Positions 8,689 to 23,725 are shown, numbered from the stretch's first letter. The stretch: DNA of 64,000 nucleotides from CAVXGU01 sp963761615 (GCA_963761615.1 CAVXGU010000003.1:1736001-1800000), one strand, 5' to 3'. Notes: generated by a model from the letters alone, not told the origin. Made by a program: numbers and translations.

Positions 8689-9801
8689 TCAGATGTCGGC
8701 AAGCGCGTAGCTCGTGCTCCGGCCCCCGCCGGCCTCTTTCCGAAGCAGGCCGTATTCGATCAGGCCCTGAATGTCACGAAGCGCCGTGTCGTGCGAGCAC
8801 TTTTCGAGCTTCGCCCATTTCGTTGTCGTCAGCTTGCCGGTGAATCCGTCGAGAAGCCTGTTGAGCACGTCGCGCTGCCGGTCGTTGATGCGAAGATGCG
8901 CGCACTTCTCCCAGAAACGCCCCTTGCGCATGACGGCAGCCAGGGTCGTCTCCGTTCCCTCGAAGGCGCGCCCCAGGCAGGCGAGGAACCACGCAAGCCA
9001 CGGCGTCACGTCGAGCGTACCCTTCTGGGTGCGCTCGAGGAACTCGTAGTATTCGTTTCTCTCGCGCCTGATCTGCGCCGACATGCTGTAGAACCGCTGC
9101 GGGCTGTTTTCAGACCGCGCGAGCTGCCAGTCAGCAATCGCGCGCGCGATCCGGCCATTGCCGTCATCGAATGGATGGATGGTCACGAACCACAGATGCG
9201 CCAGCCCCGCTTTCAGAACCGCGTCCGTATCAGACTGAACGCCATTGGCCCACGCAAAGAACGCAGCCATCTCGCGCGGCAGCAGAGCCGCAGCCGGCGC
9301 TTCGTAGTGCACCTTCTCCTTGCCAACCGCACCTGAGACCACCTGCATCGGCCCGTGCGCGTCGTCGCGCCAGCCCCCTACCGCGATCTTGCGCATGCCG
9401 CTGCGGCCGGTTGGAAAGAGCGCCGCGTGCCACCCGAACAGGCGCTCCTCGTCCAGCGCCTTGTCGAAGTTCTGGGTCGCGTCGAGCATCATCTCCACGA
9501 CCCCTTCGACCGCGCGATCGGCCGCCTCGGCGCCGCCGACGTCCATGCCGAGGCGCCGCGCAATCGACGAGCGCACCTGGTTCGGATCGAGAACCTCGCC
9601 CTCGATCTCGCTGGACTTGAGCACGTCCAGCGTCAACGTCTCGAGCTCGGCCTCTTTCTGAAGCGGGAATCCCAGGGCCTCCATCCGGCCCAGGAGCCGG
9701 CCCTGTCGGTGGCGGATCTCCGCTAGCGGGGAGGCCAGAGCCTCCCGATCCCATTGAAAATGGGGCCATTCTTGCCGTCGGTGGATGTATCGAAGACTCA
9801 T
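8689..9801 (-). CDS. Fic-domain protein (DUF4172-Fic-winged helix)
   Basis: A 370-residue Fic protein. The active-site loop is HPFDDGNGRIAR at residues 209-220, complete with the catalytic His and the anion-binding Asn-Gly-Arg. Residues 63-68 (SSEIEG) match the inhibitory helix motif (S/T)xxxE(G/N) placed N-terminal to the core, so it should be an auto-inhibited class II AMP-transferase. The first ~90 residues fit DUF4172. The C-terminus forms a winged helix (LEKCSHDTALRDIQGLIEYG), which could bind its own promoter. It diverges from the helicase operon across a repeat-rich spacer. Target protein unknown. Confidence 0.93.
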   Translation of the reverse strand: MSLRYIHRRQEWPHFQWDREALASPLAEIRHRQGRLLGRMEALGFPLQKEAELETLTLDVLKSSEIEGEVLDPNQVRSSIARRLGMDVGGAEAADRAVEGVVEMMLDATQNFDKALDEERLFGWHAALFPTGRSGMRKIAVGGWRDDAHGPMQVVSGAVGKEKVHYEAPAAALLPREMAAFFAWANGVQSDTDAVLKAGLAHLWFVTIHPFDDGNGRIARAIADWQLARSENSPQRFYSMSAQIRRERNEYYEFLERTQKGTLDVTPWLAWFLACLGRAFEGTETTLAAVMRKGRFWEKCAHLRINDRQRDVLNRLLDGFTGKLTTTKWAKLEKCSHDTALRDIQGLIEYGLLRKEAGGGRSTSYALADI

Positions 9802-9897
9802 TCAACGCACCATATGCGTCGATTATGGCCCACATTCGACGCAGCGTCAAGGCAAGAGACGCATAGTATGCGTAGATTACGGCTGGCATTCCACGCA
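9799..9897. promoter_or_regulatory. Operator-like array between fic and the helicase operon
   Basis: Half-sites TATGCGT and ACGCA alternate here. CATTCnACGCA occurs three times (9799-9809, 9833-9843, 9887-9897). TATGCGT(C/A)GATTA(T/C)GG occurs twice (9813, 9867). ACGCATA-G-TATGCGT (9859-9873) is a perfect palindrome, and TGCGTCGA/TCGACGCA (9815-9822 with 9836-9843) is an 8-bp inverted repeat. The first copy covers the Fic start codon. The arrangement suggests cooperative binding of a dimeric repressor acting on fic and possibly on the divergent operon. Confidence 0.75.
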
Positions 9898-10046
9898 CCC
9901 AATCCACCCACATCGCTAGCCCGCCCGTCCCGGCCCAAACAACGGGCCTAAGATCGACGCGGCACAAAAGGCTAGAACCCCTCCGGAGGCCGTGCCATAT
10001 TCCATGCTCAACAGAGCGAAACCGAGGAGAAGCCGCGATTAACCGC

Positions 10047-13577
<3,531 letters not shown>

Positions 13578-13581
<4 letters not shown>

Positions 13582-16504
13582 CCACGCAACATCCCGTCAA
13601 GTCGCCGAAGAAACTGATCGAAGTCGCGCTGCCGCTGGATGCGATCAACGTCGCCGCGGCCCGTGAAAAATCAATCCGGCACGGGCATCCGAGCACGTTG
13701 CATCTGTGGTGGGCCCGCCGGCCGTTGGCCGCGGCTCGTGCCGTCATCTTTGCCCAGATGGTCAATGATCCCTCTTGGAAGTGGGAGATGGAGCATCCGG
13801 GCGAGATCCCGCCGAACAATCTCAAGGCTAGCTGGGCGGCGAGCCGGAAACGTCTTTTCGGCATCATCGAAGACCTCGTGAAGTGGGAGAACACCACGAA
13901 CGAGGAGGTGCTGGAGACGCGCGCGCGGCGAGATCCGCAAGTCCTGGCGCGAGACGTGCGAGCTGAACAAGGACCACCCGCAGGCGGCAGAACTCTTCAA
14001 CCCGGACAAGCTGCCCGCGTTTCACGACCCGTTTGCCGGTGGCGGGGCCTCCCGCTGGAGGCGCAGCGGCTGGGGCTTGAAGCGTACGCCAGCGACCTGA
14101 ATCCCGTCGCCGTCCTGATCAACAAGGCAATGATCGAAATCCCCCCACGATTCGCGGGTCTTCCTCCTGTAAACCCAGAGGCAAGAGCCAAGAAGGACCT
14201 TATCGAACGAGAGTGGAAGGGGGCTCAAGGACTCGCCGAAGATGTGCGTTACTACGCCCACTGGATGCGCGACGAGGCCCATCGGCGTATAGGTCATCTT
14301 TATCCGTCCGTCGAGGTCTCGGCCGACGTCGCGAGGGACAGGCCGGACCTCAAACCTCTTGTCGGGCAAAAGCTAACTGTCGTCGCTTGGATCTGGGCGC
14401 GGACCGTGAAGAGCCCGAACCCTGCCTTCTCGCACGTTTCGGTTCCCTTGATCTCATCGTACGTCTTGTCGTCAAAGGTTGGAAACGAGGCGTGGGTAGA
14501 ACCCGTCGTCACTGGTGACCACTACGAGTTTCGCGTTCGTCGTGGGGAGCCTCCAGAGGGAATCACCCTTGGCACTCGGGCAGGCAAGGCGGAGGCTTTC
14601 GTATGCTTGTTGAGCAAGACCCCAATTCTTCGTAGCTACATCCAAAAAGAAGGGAAAGCTGGTCGTCTGGGGCGGCGTTTGATGGCCGTCATTGCGGAGT
14701 CCGAACGAGGCCGGATAATCGTCTCTCCAACGAAGTCTCTCGAGGACGTTGGTAGCAGCGGCCTGTCGGATGACCCCGTTGTGACGGAAGCGAGGACCTC
14801 ATTCCTTTCTGGTGCAACTCCTACACGGGCGATGATCACTGGTGGAGTCTGTTCTGCTTATGGCCTAAACACATGGGGTGATCTGTTCACCCCGAGACAA
14901 ATCGTGGCTCTCAGTACGTTCTCTGACCTTGTCACCGACGCATTGAACCAGGTGATTCAGGACTGCGGGTACGCGACGGCGAACAGCGTTACCGGAGACA
15001 GGAGTTACAGCGCTTACGCCGAGGCAATAGCTACCTACTTGGCGTTTGGCGTGAGCCGCGCGGCTGACTTCTGGTCGTCCGGCGCAACGTGGGAGAGTTC
15101 AGGTGGCTTCGTGTCACACGTCTTCACGAAGCAGGCCCTGCCCATGGTCTGGGACTACGCGGAGTCGAACCCTTTCTCCGCTGGAACCGGCAATTGGGTT
15201 CAGACCTGCGTTGACTGGATCGTTCGCGTGGTTCGAGAGTTTGATCCTCCCGCCAAAGGTTCATCAACTCAGGCGGCGGCGCAAAATCAGACCATTTCAC
15301 GGCACAAAGTCGTATCAACTGATCCGCCATACTTCAACAACATCAGCTATGCAGTTTTGGCTGACTATTTCTACTCGTGGCTTCGTCGGTCCCTCAGGCC
15401 CATATATCCCGACCTGTTTGCGACCGTCTCGACACCGAAAGCCGACGAATTGATCGCGTCTACAGCAAGGCACGATAACAAAGAGTCAGCGGAATCCTTC
15501 TTCTTGGACGGGATGACCACCGCGCTGGCAAGTCTTGCGAGAACCGCTCACCCTGCCTACCCGGTGACGATCTACTACGCCTACAAGCAAGCGGACACGA
15601 GCGACGACGGGACTTCGTCGGCGGGTTGGGACCGTTTCCTCGAAGCGGCTCTGAATGCAGGCTTCGCAATCTCTGGGACATGGCCGATTCGGACAGAGCG
15701 CGCCAACAGATCAGTCAGCATCAAGAAGAATGCTCTCGCTTCGAGCATAGTCCTCGTCTGTCATCAACGGCCCGTGAGCGCTGTTACGACATCCAAGAGA
15801 GCGTTTCAGCGCGAGCTCAATCATGTCCTCCCCGAGGCACTCGACGAAATGACGCGCGGCTCCGAAGATGAGCGATCGCCAGTAGCGCCGGTGGACCTTT
15901 CACAGGCCATCATCGGACCGGGCATGGCGGTTTTCTCCAAGTATGCTGCCGTGCTCGAAGCCGACGGCACGCCGATGAGCGTGCAGACTGCACTTCAACT
16001 CATCAACCGATTCCTCGCTGAAGATGACTTCGACCACGACACGCAGTTCTGTCTGCACTGGTTCGAGCAGTATGGCTGGAAGGAGGGCAAGTTCGGCGAT
16101 GCCGACACGCTAGCGCGCGCCAAGGGAACCAGCGTTGACGGCGTGAGGCAGGCGGGTGTGCTGTTCGCATACGGGCGGCGTTGTGCGCTTGCTCAAATGG
16201 GCGGAATACCCGGCCGATTGGGACCCGACGACTGACGAACGCCTGCCCGTCTGGGAAGCGCTGCACCAGCTCATTCGCGTCTTCAAGACCGATGGCGAGA
16301 GCGGTGCGGGCAACGTGCTCGCGGCAATCCAGGACAAGGCCGAAGCCGATTCGGCAGCTCGCCTATCGCCTCTACACGCTCTGCGAGCGCGCGGGCTGGG
16401 CCGAGGATGCGCGCGCCTACAACGAAATCATCACCAGCTGGAGCGCCATCGAGTCGGCCGCTGCGGCGGCGCCGACGACCGCAACAGACGACCTGTTTGG
16501 TTAG
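13578..16504 (+). CDS. DUF1156-type adenine-specific DNA methyltransferase (frame broken)
   Basis: A ~970-residue methylase. The start matches DUF1156 (LIEVALPLDAINVAAAREKS then HGHPSTLHLWWARRPLAAAR). Motif I reads DPFAGGGA, followed by LPLEAQRLGLEAYASDLNPV. The catalytic motif IV is TDPPY near 15321, followed by FNNISYAVLADYFYSWLRRS. The frame is interrupted around 13915-14055 and again near 16206 and 16350; the last ~95 residues, ending in TTATDDLFG, are in a shifted frame. The central part (14.1-16.2 kb) is visibly less GC-rich than its flanks and has no shifts. In defence loci these enzymes probably mark self DNA while helicase and ATPase partners act on unmarked DNA. Confidence 0.82.
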
Positions 16505-16522
16505 GGAAGGAAGACGAGCCGC

Positions 16523-19344
16523 ATGAAGCCCTGGAGAGAAATCGCCGTTCCCCATCGGGACGTTCTGGAAGGAACCTTCCAGCAGTCCGAATTCGCCGCC
16601 GACATCACGGCGGTAAACACCGGCAAGGCGAGCCGCGAATATCAGGACGCCGTCGCCTTCTATGAGCGCACCTTCATCACCGAAGGCATGGGCCTGCTTC
16701 TGACTCAAGTCGCTCAGCGCCTCGCCGGCAAGGGCGGCGAGCCCGTCGTGCAGCTGCAGACCGCGTTCGGCGGCGGCAAGACGCACACCATGCTGGCGGT
16801 CTATCACCTGGCCACCCGCAAATGCGCGCTCGTCCGATTTGGCCGGTATCCCGGCGCTTGATTGACCAGGCCGGATTGATGGACGTGCCGACAGGCGCGC
16901 GTCGCCGTACTCGATGGCACGGCCCACGCGCCGGCACAGCCGTGGAAACACGGCAAGCAGGCCATCAGGACGCTCTGGGGCGAACTCGCCTGGCAGCTCG
17001 GCGGCAGCGAGGCGTTCGCGCTGGTCAAGGAGGCCGACGCCACCGGCACGTCGCCCGGCAAGGACGTCCTGCGCGATCTGCTCGCACGCTATGCGCCCTG
17101 CGTCGTGCTGATCGACGAGCTGGTCGCCTATATCCGCCAGTTCTCGGAAGGGCAGGCCCTGAGCGGCGGCACGCTACGACAGCAATCTCTCGTTCCTCCA
17201 GGCGCTCACCGAAGCGGTGAAGCTGGTGCCCGACGGCATTGTTCTCGCCTCACTGCCGGAGTCCGACGTCGAGGCGGGCAGCCAGCGCGGCGTCGCCGCG
17301 CTGCGTGCCCTGGAGAAGACCTTCGGCCGCGTGCAGGCGCTTTGGAAGCCGGTTGCGACGGAGGAGGCGTTCGAGATCGTCCGCAGGCGGCTCTTCGAGC
17401 CGGTGCGCGACGCGAAGGCCCGCGAGACCGTCTGCCGCGCCTTCGCCGACGCCTACGTGGCCGAAGGGGCAAAGCTCCCTGCCGAAACTCAGGAAGGCCG
17501 CTACTACGACCGGCTCGTGCAGGCGTATCCCGATCCACCCGGAGGTTTTCGACCGGCTCTACGAGGACTGGACCACCATCGACGGGTTTCAGCGCACCCG
17601 CGGCGTGCTGAAGCTGATGGCCAAGGTCATCTATCGCCTCTGGAAGGACGACAACAAGGACCTGATGATCCTCCCGGGCAGCCTGCCGCTGCACGATGGC
17701 AGCACCCGCAACGAGCTGACCTACTACCTGCCGGCCGGCTGGGATGCCGTGATCGAGCGCGACATCGACGGCGACCGCGCCGAAACAACCGAGCTTGAAA
17801 ACAAGGAGCCGCGCTTCGGCCAGGTCGGTGCGGCCCGCCGTGTCGCGCGCACGATCTTTCTTGGCAGCGCACCGTCATCGGTCGGCGACCAAGTCCGGCA
17901 CCCGCGGCATCGACCGCGCGCGCGTCTTGCTTGGCTGCCTGCAGCCAGGCCAGCCCTCGTCCGTCTACTCCGACGCGCTCAACCGCCTCGCCGACCGGCT
18001 GCACTACCTCAACAGCTCCGGAGACAAGACTCAGGATGCCACGCGCTTCTGGTTCGACACGCGCGCAAACCTGCGCCGGGAAATGGAGGATCGCAAGCGC
18101 CGCTTCGACGACAAGACCGAGGTCCGCGGCAAGATCGCCGAGTTCTCTGAAGAAGGTCGTCGGCAGCGCAGCGTTCTTCGACGGCGTGCATATCTTCACG
18201 CCGCATGCCGATGTGTCCGGACGACACGGCACTGCGCCTGGTCGTCCTGCCGCCGGAGAGCTGGTACTCGCGCGAGGAGTCGCGCCCCGCGTTCGAGGCC
18301 GTGCTCTGGCCTGCGTTCGCAACAACGGCACCAAGCCGCGCTATCGCGGCAACCGCCTGATCTTCCTTGCCGCCGACCATGCCGCGCTGTCGAGGCTGAG
18401 CGATGCGGCCCGCGTGGCGCTGGCCTGGGGCTCGATTGTCGATGACGTCAAGGAAGGCCGGCTCAATATCGACCTCCTGCAGAAGAACCAGGCCGAAAAG
18501 GAGCTCCGGACGGCCGAGGACGTTCTGCCGCGCGCGGCGCGCGAGTGCTACAAGTGGCTCCTCTGTCCGGTCCAGGAAACGCCGACCGATCCGAAGCTGA
18601 GCGTCGAGGCTTTCCCCCTCAATACCACGGGCGGTTCCGTCGGCAGCGAAATCGAGCGGGTATGCACGGAGAACGAACTCGTCATCAGCCACCTGGTCGC
18701 CTATTCATCTGCGTACGAAGCTCAAGGAGCTGTACTGGAAGGACGGGCAAACGACCGCCGGTGCCGCTGCGTTCTTCGAGGACACGCTGCGCTATCTGTA
18801 CATGCCGCGGTTCAAGAACCGCGACGTGCTGGCGCAGGCCATTCGCAGCGGCGCTGCCAGCCGCGACTTCTTCGGGACTGCCTACGGCCGAAGCGGCGGG
18901 ACCTTTGACGGTTTTCAGTTCGGAACCGGTAACGTCATCTTTGATGACTCGCTTCTGTTGATCGATCCGGCCGCAGCTGTCGCTTATGAGGCCGCGCACC
19001 GCGCAGCCGAACCGATTCGGGTCCTCACGCCCGGTGGCGCGACCGGAGTGAGCGACGTTCCGCAGCAGACCGGTCCCGTGCCGCCGGGCGGCACGAGCGG
19101 CGCCGCAACAACCAAACCAAGATCGTTCTACGCCACTGCCGATGTTCCGCCGGCAACGGCGAAAATGCGGCTCGTCGAGATCGCCGAGGAGATTGTCTCG
19201 GTTCTGGCCAGCGACCCGAATGCCTCGGTCCGGCTGGTCGTGGAGATCTCTGCTGACTTTCCCGAAGGCGCATCCGAATCGATGAAGCGCGCAGTTTCCG
19301 AGAACGCCCGTAGCCTCGGCATCACGAAGGCCGATTGGGAATGA
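16523..19344 (+). CDS. DUF499-family ATPase (frame broken)
   Basis: A ~930-residue P-loop ATPase of the DUF499 family. The N-terminus (MKPWREIAVPHRDVLEGTFQ) and the Walker A segment QTAFGGGKTHTML near 16766 are clear. The Walker B-like VVLIDELVAYIRQFSEGQAL at 17104-17163 lies in a shifted frame. Later blocks (YEDWTTIDGFQRTRGVLKLM, YRGNRLIFLAAD, FFGTAYGRSGGTFDGF) cover the family length. Several single-base shifts split the frame between about 16840 and 18720, while the last 180 residues are intact. DUF499 proteins regularly sit beside DUF1156 methylases in bacterial and archaeal defence islands. It follows the methylase by 18 bases. Confidence 0.82.
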
Positions 19345-19404
19345 GCAGGCGGGCAAGCGTTCCCGCCCGCCGCTGCTTCCGACCACGGTCAGGAGCGACG
19401 GCTT

Positions 19405-22400
19405 ATGGATAGCGCCGCCCTTGCGAATCTCACCCGCGTCCGACTGCCTGCGCGCTTCGACATCGACTACCGAACGCCAGGTCTGAGAGTCCGGCGGCTA
19501 GCGCAGGCACAGCGAGAGATCGAGGCGACCTTCACGCCGTTTCGCAGCCGCGGCAATACCTGCCGGCGAATCATCGTAGCCGCAAACGACGGCCAACAGC
19601 TCGTTGTCGAACTTGCAGCGTTCACCGACGCCTACGACCCGCCTGTAACCGGAGCCGTCCGGGCGAAAGATGCCGCTGCCGACGGCGATAGCCTCGTGCT
19701 CCGCGACGCGTCGTTCCGTTCACACGCACTCGCTCTGAATGAATTTGCGACGGTGCGGGACACCGTGAACGCTGCCTGGATCGCAGGCATTCATTACAGC
19801 GACGAACTGCTGAATCCTGATGGCTCTGTGCAGCGCCCCGGCCTGCGTTTGCCACAGGTCGGCGCGCTCCACGCGCTGGCCTCGCACTGGACAGTCAGAA
19901 CGGAGCCAGCGCTCGTTGTGATGCCAACGGGCACCGGCAAGACGGAGGTGATGATCGCGGCAACAGTTGGGTGCCGCGCTCCCCGGCTCCTCGTCATTGT
20001 CCCGACTGACGCGTTGCGCCTGCAGACCGCGGACAAGTTCCTCAGCTATGGCCTGCTTGGGTCCATCGGGATCATTCCGGAGATGCCAAACCCTGTCGTC
20101 GGCCTTCTGGAATCGCGGCCCAACCCAGACCATCTCGACGCGCTACGTGCCTGCAACGTCGTCGTCAGTACCATGAGTTCTGTCGGCCTCGCCGAGGCCG
20201 CCATGCAGCAACGCCTCGCGGCGCTGTTCTCGCATGTATTTTTCGACGAAGCGCATCACATCGAAGCCGCGACGTGGAAGAAATTCAGCAAGCACTGCTC
20301 TAATGCAAGAGTCGTCCTGTTTACCGCAACGCCGTTCCGGGAGGACGGCAAAGCGCTCGACGGTCAGATCGTCTACGAATTCCCGCTGAGCATGGCCCAG
20401 GATCAGGCGTATTTCAAGCCAATCAGGTTTGTGGAAGTGTTCGAGCCGGATGCGGACGAAGCCGACAGAGCCATCGCCGCCGCCGCCGTCGGGCGCCTCC
20501 GCGAGGATATTGCCGCAGGTTTCAACCACCTCCTCATGGCGCGCGCGAGAACGATCGATGACGCCGAGCGCCTCTTCGACGAAATCTACGCACCCGATTA
20601 CGCCGACCTCAATCCAGTTGTGATTCACAGCCGCGTCACGGCATCGGAACGGAAGGCACGCCTTGCGGCCGTTCGCGGCGGACAACACCGCATCGTCGTA
20701 TGCGTAGACATGTTCGGAGAAGGCTTCGACCTCCCCAATTTGAAAGTCGCAGCCCTCCACGCCGTCCACAAGAGCATCGGCGTCACGCTCCAGTTCATCG
20801 GCCGGTTTGCCAGAACCACCGCTGGTGTTGGCGACGCAACGTTCGTCGCCAACACGGCGGCCGACGGCGTCCCTGAAGCGCTCGAAAGCCTGTACCGCGA
20901 GGATGCCGACTGGAATGTTCTGTTGGCAGACCTCAGTTACGACGCGATCAATCCGGAGGCGCAGCTTTCGGCCCTCGTTGCGAACCTTGAGGCGGCCGCA
21001 CCCGAGACAGACGGCCTGGACTTCTCGACGCTTGCGTTGCGGCCCAAGATCAGCACCCTCGTGTACCGGACCGCAGCCTTTCACCCCGACCGCTTCCGAA
21101 AAGCTTTCAGGCCGTTTCAGCACATTCACCAGCCGCAAATCAGCCGACGAGACAATGTCCTCCTGCTGATCATCAACCAGCGCGACGCGCTCGACTGGAC
21201 CGACTCGCGGCAGATCGTCACCGACAGCTGGGACCTTTACGTCGCGTACTACGATCCCGCCCGGCAACTTCTCTACATCCACTGCTCAAGGAAAGGCAGC
21301 GGCACTGATTCCTTTGCGAAGGCGATATCCGACGACCCGCAGCTGATTCACGGCGAGGAGACGTTTAAGACATTCGGCGGCCTGCAGCGTCTCATCCTGC
21401 ACAGTGTCGGCCTCACGGGCCGCAGCCGCAATGTCAGATACCAGATGTACGCAGGCCTTGATGTACGGAACGCGATCGATCCTGTCCTTCAGCAGGACAA
21501 GATGAAATCGAACGTGACCGGGGTTGGCTACGAGAACGGCCGGCGTCATACCGTTGGCTGTTCGCGCAAGGGCAAGATCTGGTCGATGGCCTCCGGATCG
21601 CTGGCGGAATGGAAGACGTGGTGCGACCGCATCGGCTCGAAGCTCGCGGACAATAGCGTGCAGCCAAACGACTTCCTGCGCTTCACCCTGATTCCGTCAG
21701 TCGTCAATGAACTGCCTGCTGGCGAACCCCTGCTCGTCGACTGGCCCGACCAGCTCTTTGAATCGTGGAATTTCCGATTTCAGCTTCACACGGGCGGGCA
21801 GTCGCACGACTTCCATGACTGTGAGCTCGACCTCCTTTTATGGACGCACCCTGCGTCTTTTCGGTTCGTCGCCAGGGCTGGAGATCAGGTCGCCATTACC
21901 CTCGAACTGCGCATCATTCCGGGGGCCGCGGGAGCTGAAAGCACGTTCGACGTCCGCCGCGTCAATGGCGCGCCGGCCGAAATCGAAACCGCCGGCCATC
22001 GCTGGGAGATTGGCGCGTTCTTCAGCGACAATCCGCCTCTGGTCAGGCTTGCTGACGCATCGCAGCTATCAGGGAACATTCATCTCAAGCCGCGGGAAGC
22101 CCTCGCCGACACCTTCGACCGTAATCTCGTCGAGACACTTGACTGGACGGGCGTCGACTTTGAGAAAGAAAGCCGTTGGAAAGATGGCGCTATCCGCGCC
22201 GATTCGATTCAGCAACGGTTCATCCAGCACCTCGAAGGCGGATTGGCAACTTTCATTGTTGACGACGACGACACTGGCGAGAGCGCCGACATCGTTGCGA
22301 TTGAGGAGACACAGGACACCATTACCGTGTTCCTGTGGCACTGCAAGTACGCCCACGGCGCAACTGTCGGCGAGCGGGCGGCTGACCTGTACGAGTTGTG

Positions 22401-22704
22401 CGGTCAGGCTGAGAAAGGCGTCAAGTGGACCTGGAGCCTGGACACCCTCGTCAAGCATCTTGTCGTGCGAGAAAGTAAACACCGCCGGGGGCGGGCTTCC
22501 CGATTCATCCGCGGATCGGCCAACCAGCTAGTGACCTTGCGCAAGAGCGCCCGCAGGAAATTCGTCGTGTTCCGCGTTGGCATCGTCCAGCCCGGTTTTT
22601 CGCGGACCAATGCGCCGGCAGAGCACCTGGCCATCGTTGGAGCAGCGAACAGCTTCGTGCAGACCGTAACCGACCACCCGCTTCTTGTGTACGGTAGCGC
22701 CTGA
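19405..22704 (+). CDS. DEAD/DEAH helicase with C-terminal nuclease-like domain
   Basis: An intact 1099-residue superfamily 2 helicase. Motif I GTGKT is at 176-180, motif II DEAH at 281-284, motif III TATPF follows, and VCVDMFGEGFDLPNLK with LQFIGRFART form the second RecA domain. After a ~400-residue unassigned middle part, residues 955-985 read ADIVAIEE (Asp962) then LWHCKYA (His979, Lys981). This spacing suits a PD-(D/E)XK-like nuclease core with His in place of Glu/Gln. It is the fourth gene in line with the SNF2, DUF1156 and DUF499 genes, 60 bases after the last, so it probably supplies the effector helicase-nuclease. The nuclease reading is inferred. Confidence 0.8.
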   Translation: MDSAALANLTRVRLPARFDIDYRTPGLRVRRLAQAQREIEATFTPFRSRGNTCRRIIVAANDGQQLVVELAAFTDAYDPPVTGAVRAKDAAADGDSLVLRDASFRSHALALNEFATVRDTVNAAWIAGIHYSDELLNPDGSVQRPGLRLPQVGALHALASHWTVRTEPALVVMPTGTGKTEVMIAATVGCRAPRLLVIVPTDALRLQTADKFLSYGLLGSIGIIPEMPNPVVGLLESRPNPDHLDALRACNVVVSTMSSVGLAEAAMQQRLAALFSHVFFDEAHHIEAATWKKFSKHCSNARVVLFTATPFREDGKALDGQIVYEFPLSMAQDQAYFKPIRFVEVFEPDADEADRAIAAAAVGRLREDIAAGFNHLLMARARTIDDAERLFDEIYAPDYADLNPVVIHSRVTASERKARLAAVRGGQHRIVVCVDMFGEGFDLPNLKVAALHAVHKSIGVTLQFIGRFARTTAGVGDATFVANTAADGVPEALESLYREDADWNVLLADLSYDAINPEAQLSALVANLEAAAPETDGLDFSTLALRPKISTLVYRTAAFHPDRFRKAFRPFQHIHQPQISRRDNVLLLIINQRDALDWTDSRQIVTDSWDLYVAYYDPARQLLYIHCSRKGSGTDSFAKAISDDPQLIHGEETFKTFGGLQRLILHSVGLTGRSRNVRYQMYAGLDVRNAIDPVLQQDKMKSNVTGVGYENGRRHTVGCSRKGKIWSMASGSLAEWKTWCDRIGSKLADNSVQPNDFLRFTLIPSVVNELPAGEPLLVDWPDQLFESWNFRFQLHTGGQSHDFHDCELDLLLWTHPASFRFVARAGDQVAITLELRIIPGAAGAESTFDVRRVNGAPAEIETAGHRWEIGAFFSDNPPLVRLADASQLSGNIHLKPREALADTFDRNLVETLDWTGVDFEKESRWKDGAIRADSIQQRFIQHLEGGLATFIVDDDDTGESADIVAIEETQDTITVFLWHCKYAHGATVGERAADLYELCGQAEKGVKWTWSLDTLVKHLVVRESKHRRGRASRFIRGSANQLVTLRKSARRKFVVFRVGIVQPGFSRTNAPAEHLAIVGAANSFVQTVTDHPLLVYGSA

Positions 22705-22848
22705 GCTCTTCAGGGCGAACCCTCCACCTGCGGCGGAGAACCACGCTCTACTCGGCCGCCTGCGCTTGCGCTTCGGCGCGCCCACCGAGCCTCCGGTGGT
22801 GACGATACTTTCGCGAAACCGCGCAGCACAAATGCGGCCGGCGCCGTT

Positions 22849-23724
22849 CTACCCTCTGAACCGCGGCTTCCACGACTCGATCATTTCTTCGTCTTCCTGC
22901 AGCTCGTCGACATCGACGGCGTCCTGCCCCGAGAGTACGGTCAACGAGCGGCCATACCCGCCCAGTCCCACAACTTCCTCCGTAAGCGCCACGCTGTGAC
23001 GGCCGCCGATCCAGTCCTGCAGGTCGGACTCCCCGGAGGCGCGCTCGGCCCGACTCACTCGGCCTGGGTCCCGGTTGAACATCTCCGTTGGGCATCCGGG
23101 CGGCAGCGCCTCGCCCTTGCGAACGCGGTTCGTGCCGGCAATATCTTCGAGCGCTTTCGACATGAAGCAGTAGTTGATCCGCCTTCCGCTGCTCACGACG
23201 ACGGCGATGACATCGTCCGTACACTTCGTGTACCGGATGGCCGTCGCCGTCAGCGACGTCACGCAGAGCGCCGACAGGCCTTCGATGGCGGCAAGCCCCT
23301 CTCCCGCTCGCGACACCGCCAAGGGGAACAATCCATCGGGCATCAGCAGCGCGGCGGCGAAATGATCCGCTTCCAGCTCGTAGCGGTCATCAGAGGAGAA
23401 TCCGGCGTGCGACTGGTGGATGCCGTCCGGACCGATGACGGCATCGACGTGGCCTTCCAGAAAGTAGTGGCCGAGTTCATGCGCGATGCTGAAATTCTGG
23501 AAGCCGGGACTCTCAATGTGCGTCGCGTACGCGATCGCGAACTCGTTTCCGTGCCGGATCAGCATCCCTGACACGCCGGCCGCGGCGGCGGGCTTCGCGA
23601 AGACCTCGATGCCGACGGCCTTGGCGATGGCGACCGGATCGACCGGCAGCGTGATCACGCCCTGCTCGCGAATGACCCGGCTCGCGGCAAGGGAAGCGGT
23701 CCACGCCAAGTCGGCCCGGCTCAT
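22849..23724 (-). CDS. ImmA/IrrE-type metallopeptidase
   Basis: A 291-residue protein with the zincin motif HELGH at residues 82-86 and a downstream ELEADHFAAALLMP helix whose Glu118 is the likely third zinc ligand. ImmA/IrrE peptidases cleave a partner XRE repressor to switch on element or stress genes. The start at 23724 follows the XRE stop by one base (TGAcATG), a tightly coupled pair. An in-frame start further up would overlap the XRE gene and is unlikely. The C-terminal ~120 residues are not recognised and may sense the inducing signal. It probably regulates the divergent ubiquitin-like operon. Confidence 0.9.
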   Translation of the reverse strand: MSRADLAWTASLAASRVIREQGVITLPVDPVAIAKAVGIEVFAKPAAAAGVSGMLIRHGNEFAIAYATHIESPGFQNFSIAHELGHYFLEGHVDAVIGPDGIHQSHAGFSSDDRYELEADHFAAALLMPDGLFPLAVSRAGEGLAAIEGLSALCVTSLTATAIRYTKCTDDVIAVVVSSGRRINYCFMSKALEDIAGTNRVRKGEALPPGCPTEMFNRDPGRVSRAERASGESDLQDWIGGRHSVALTEEVVGLGGYGRSLTVLSGQDAVDVDELQEDEEMIESWKPRFRG

Positions 23725-23725
23725 G

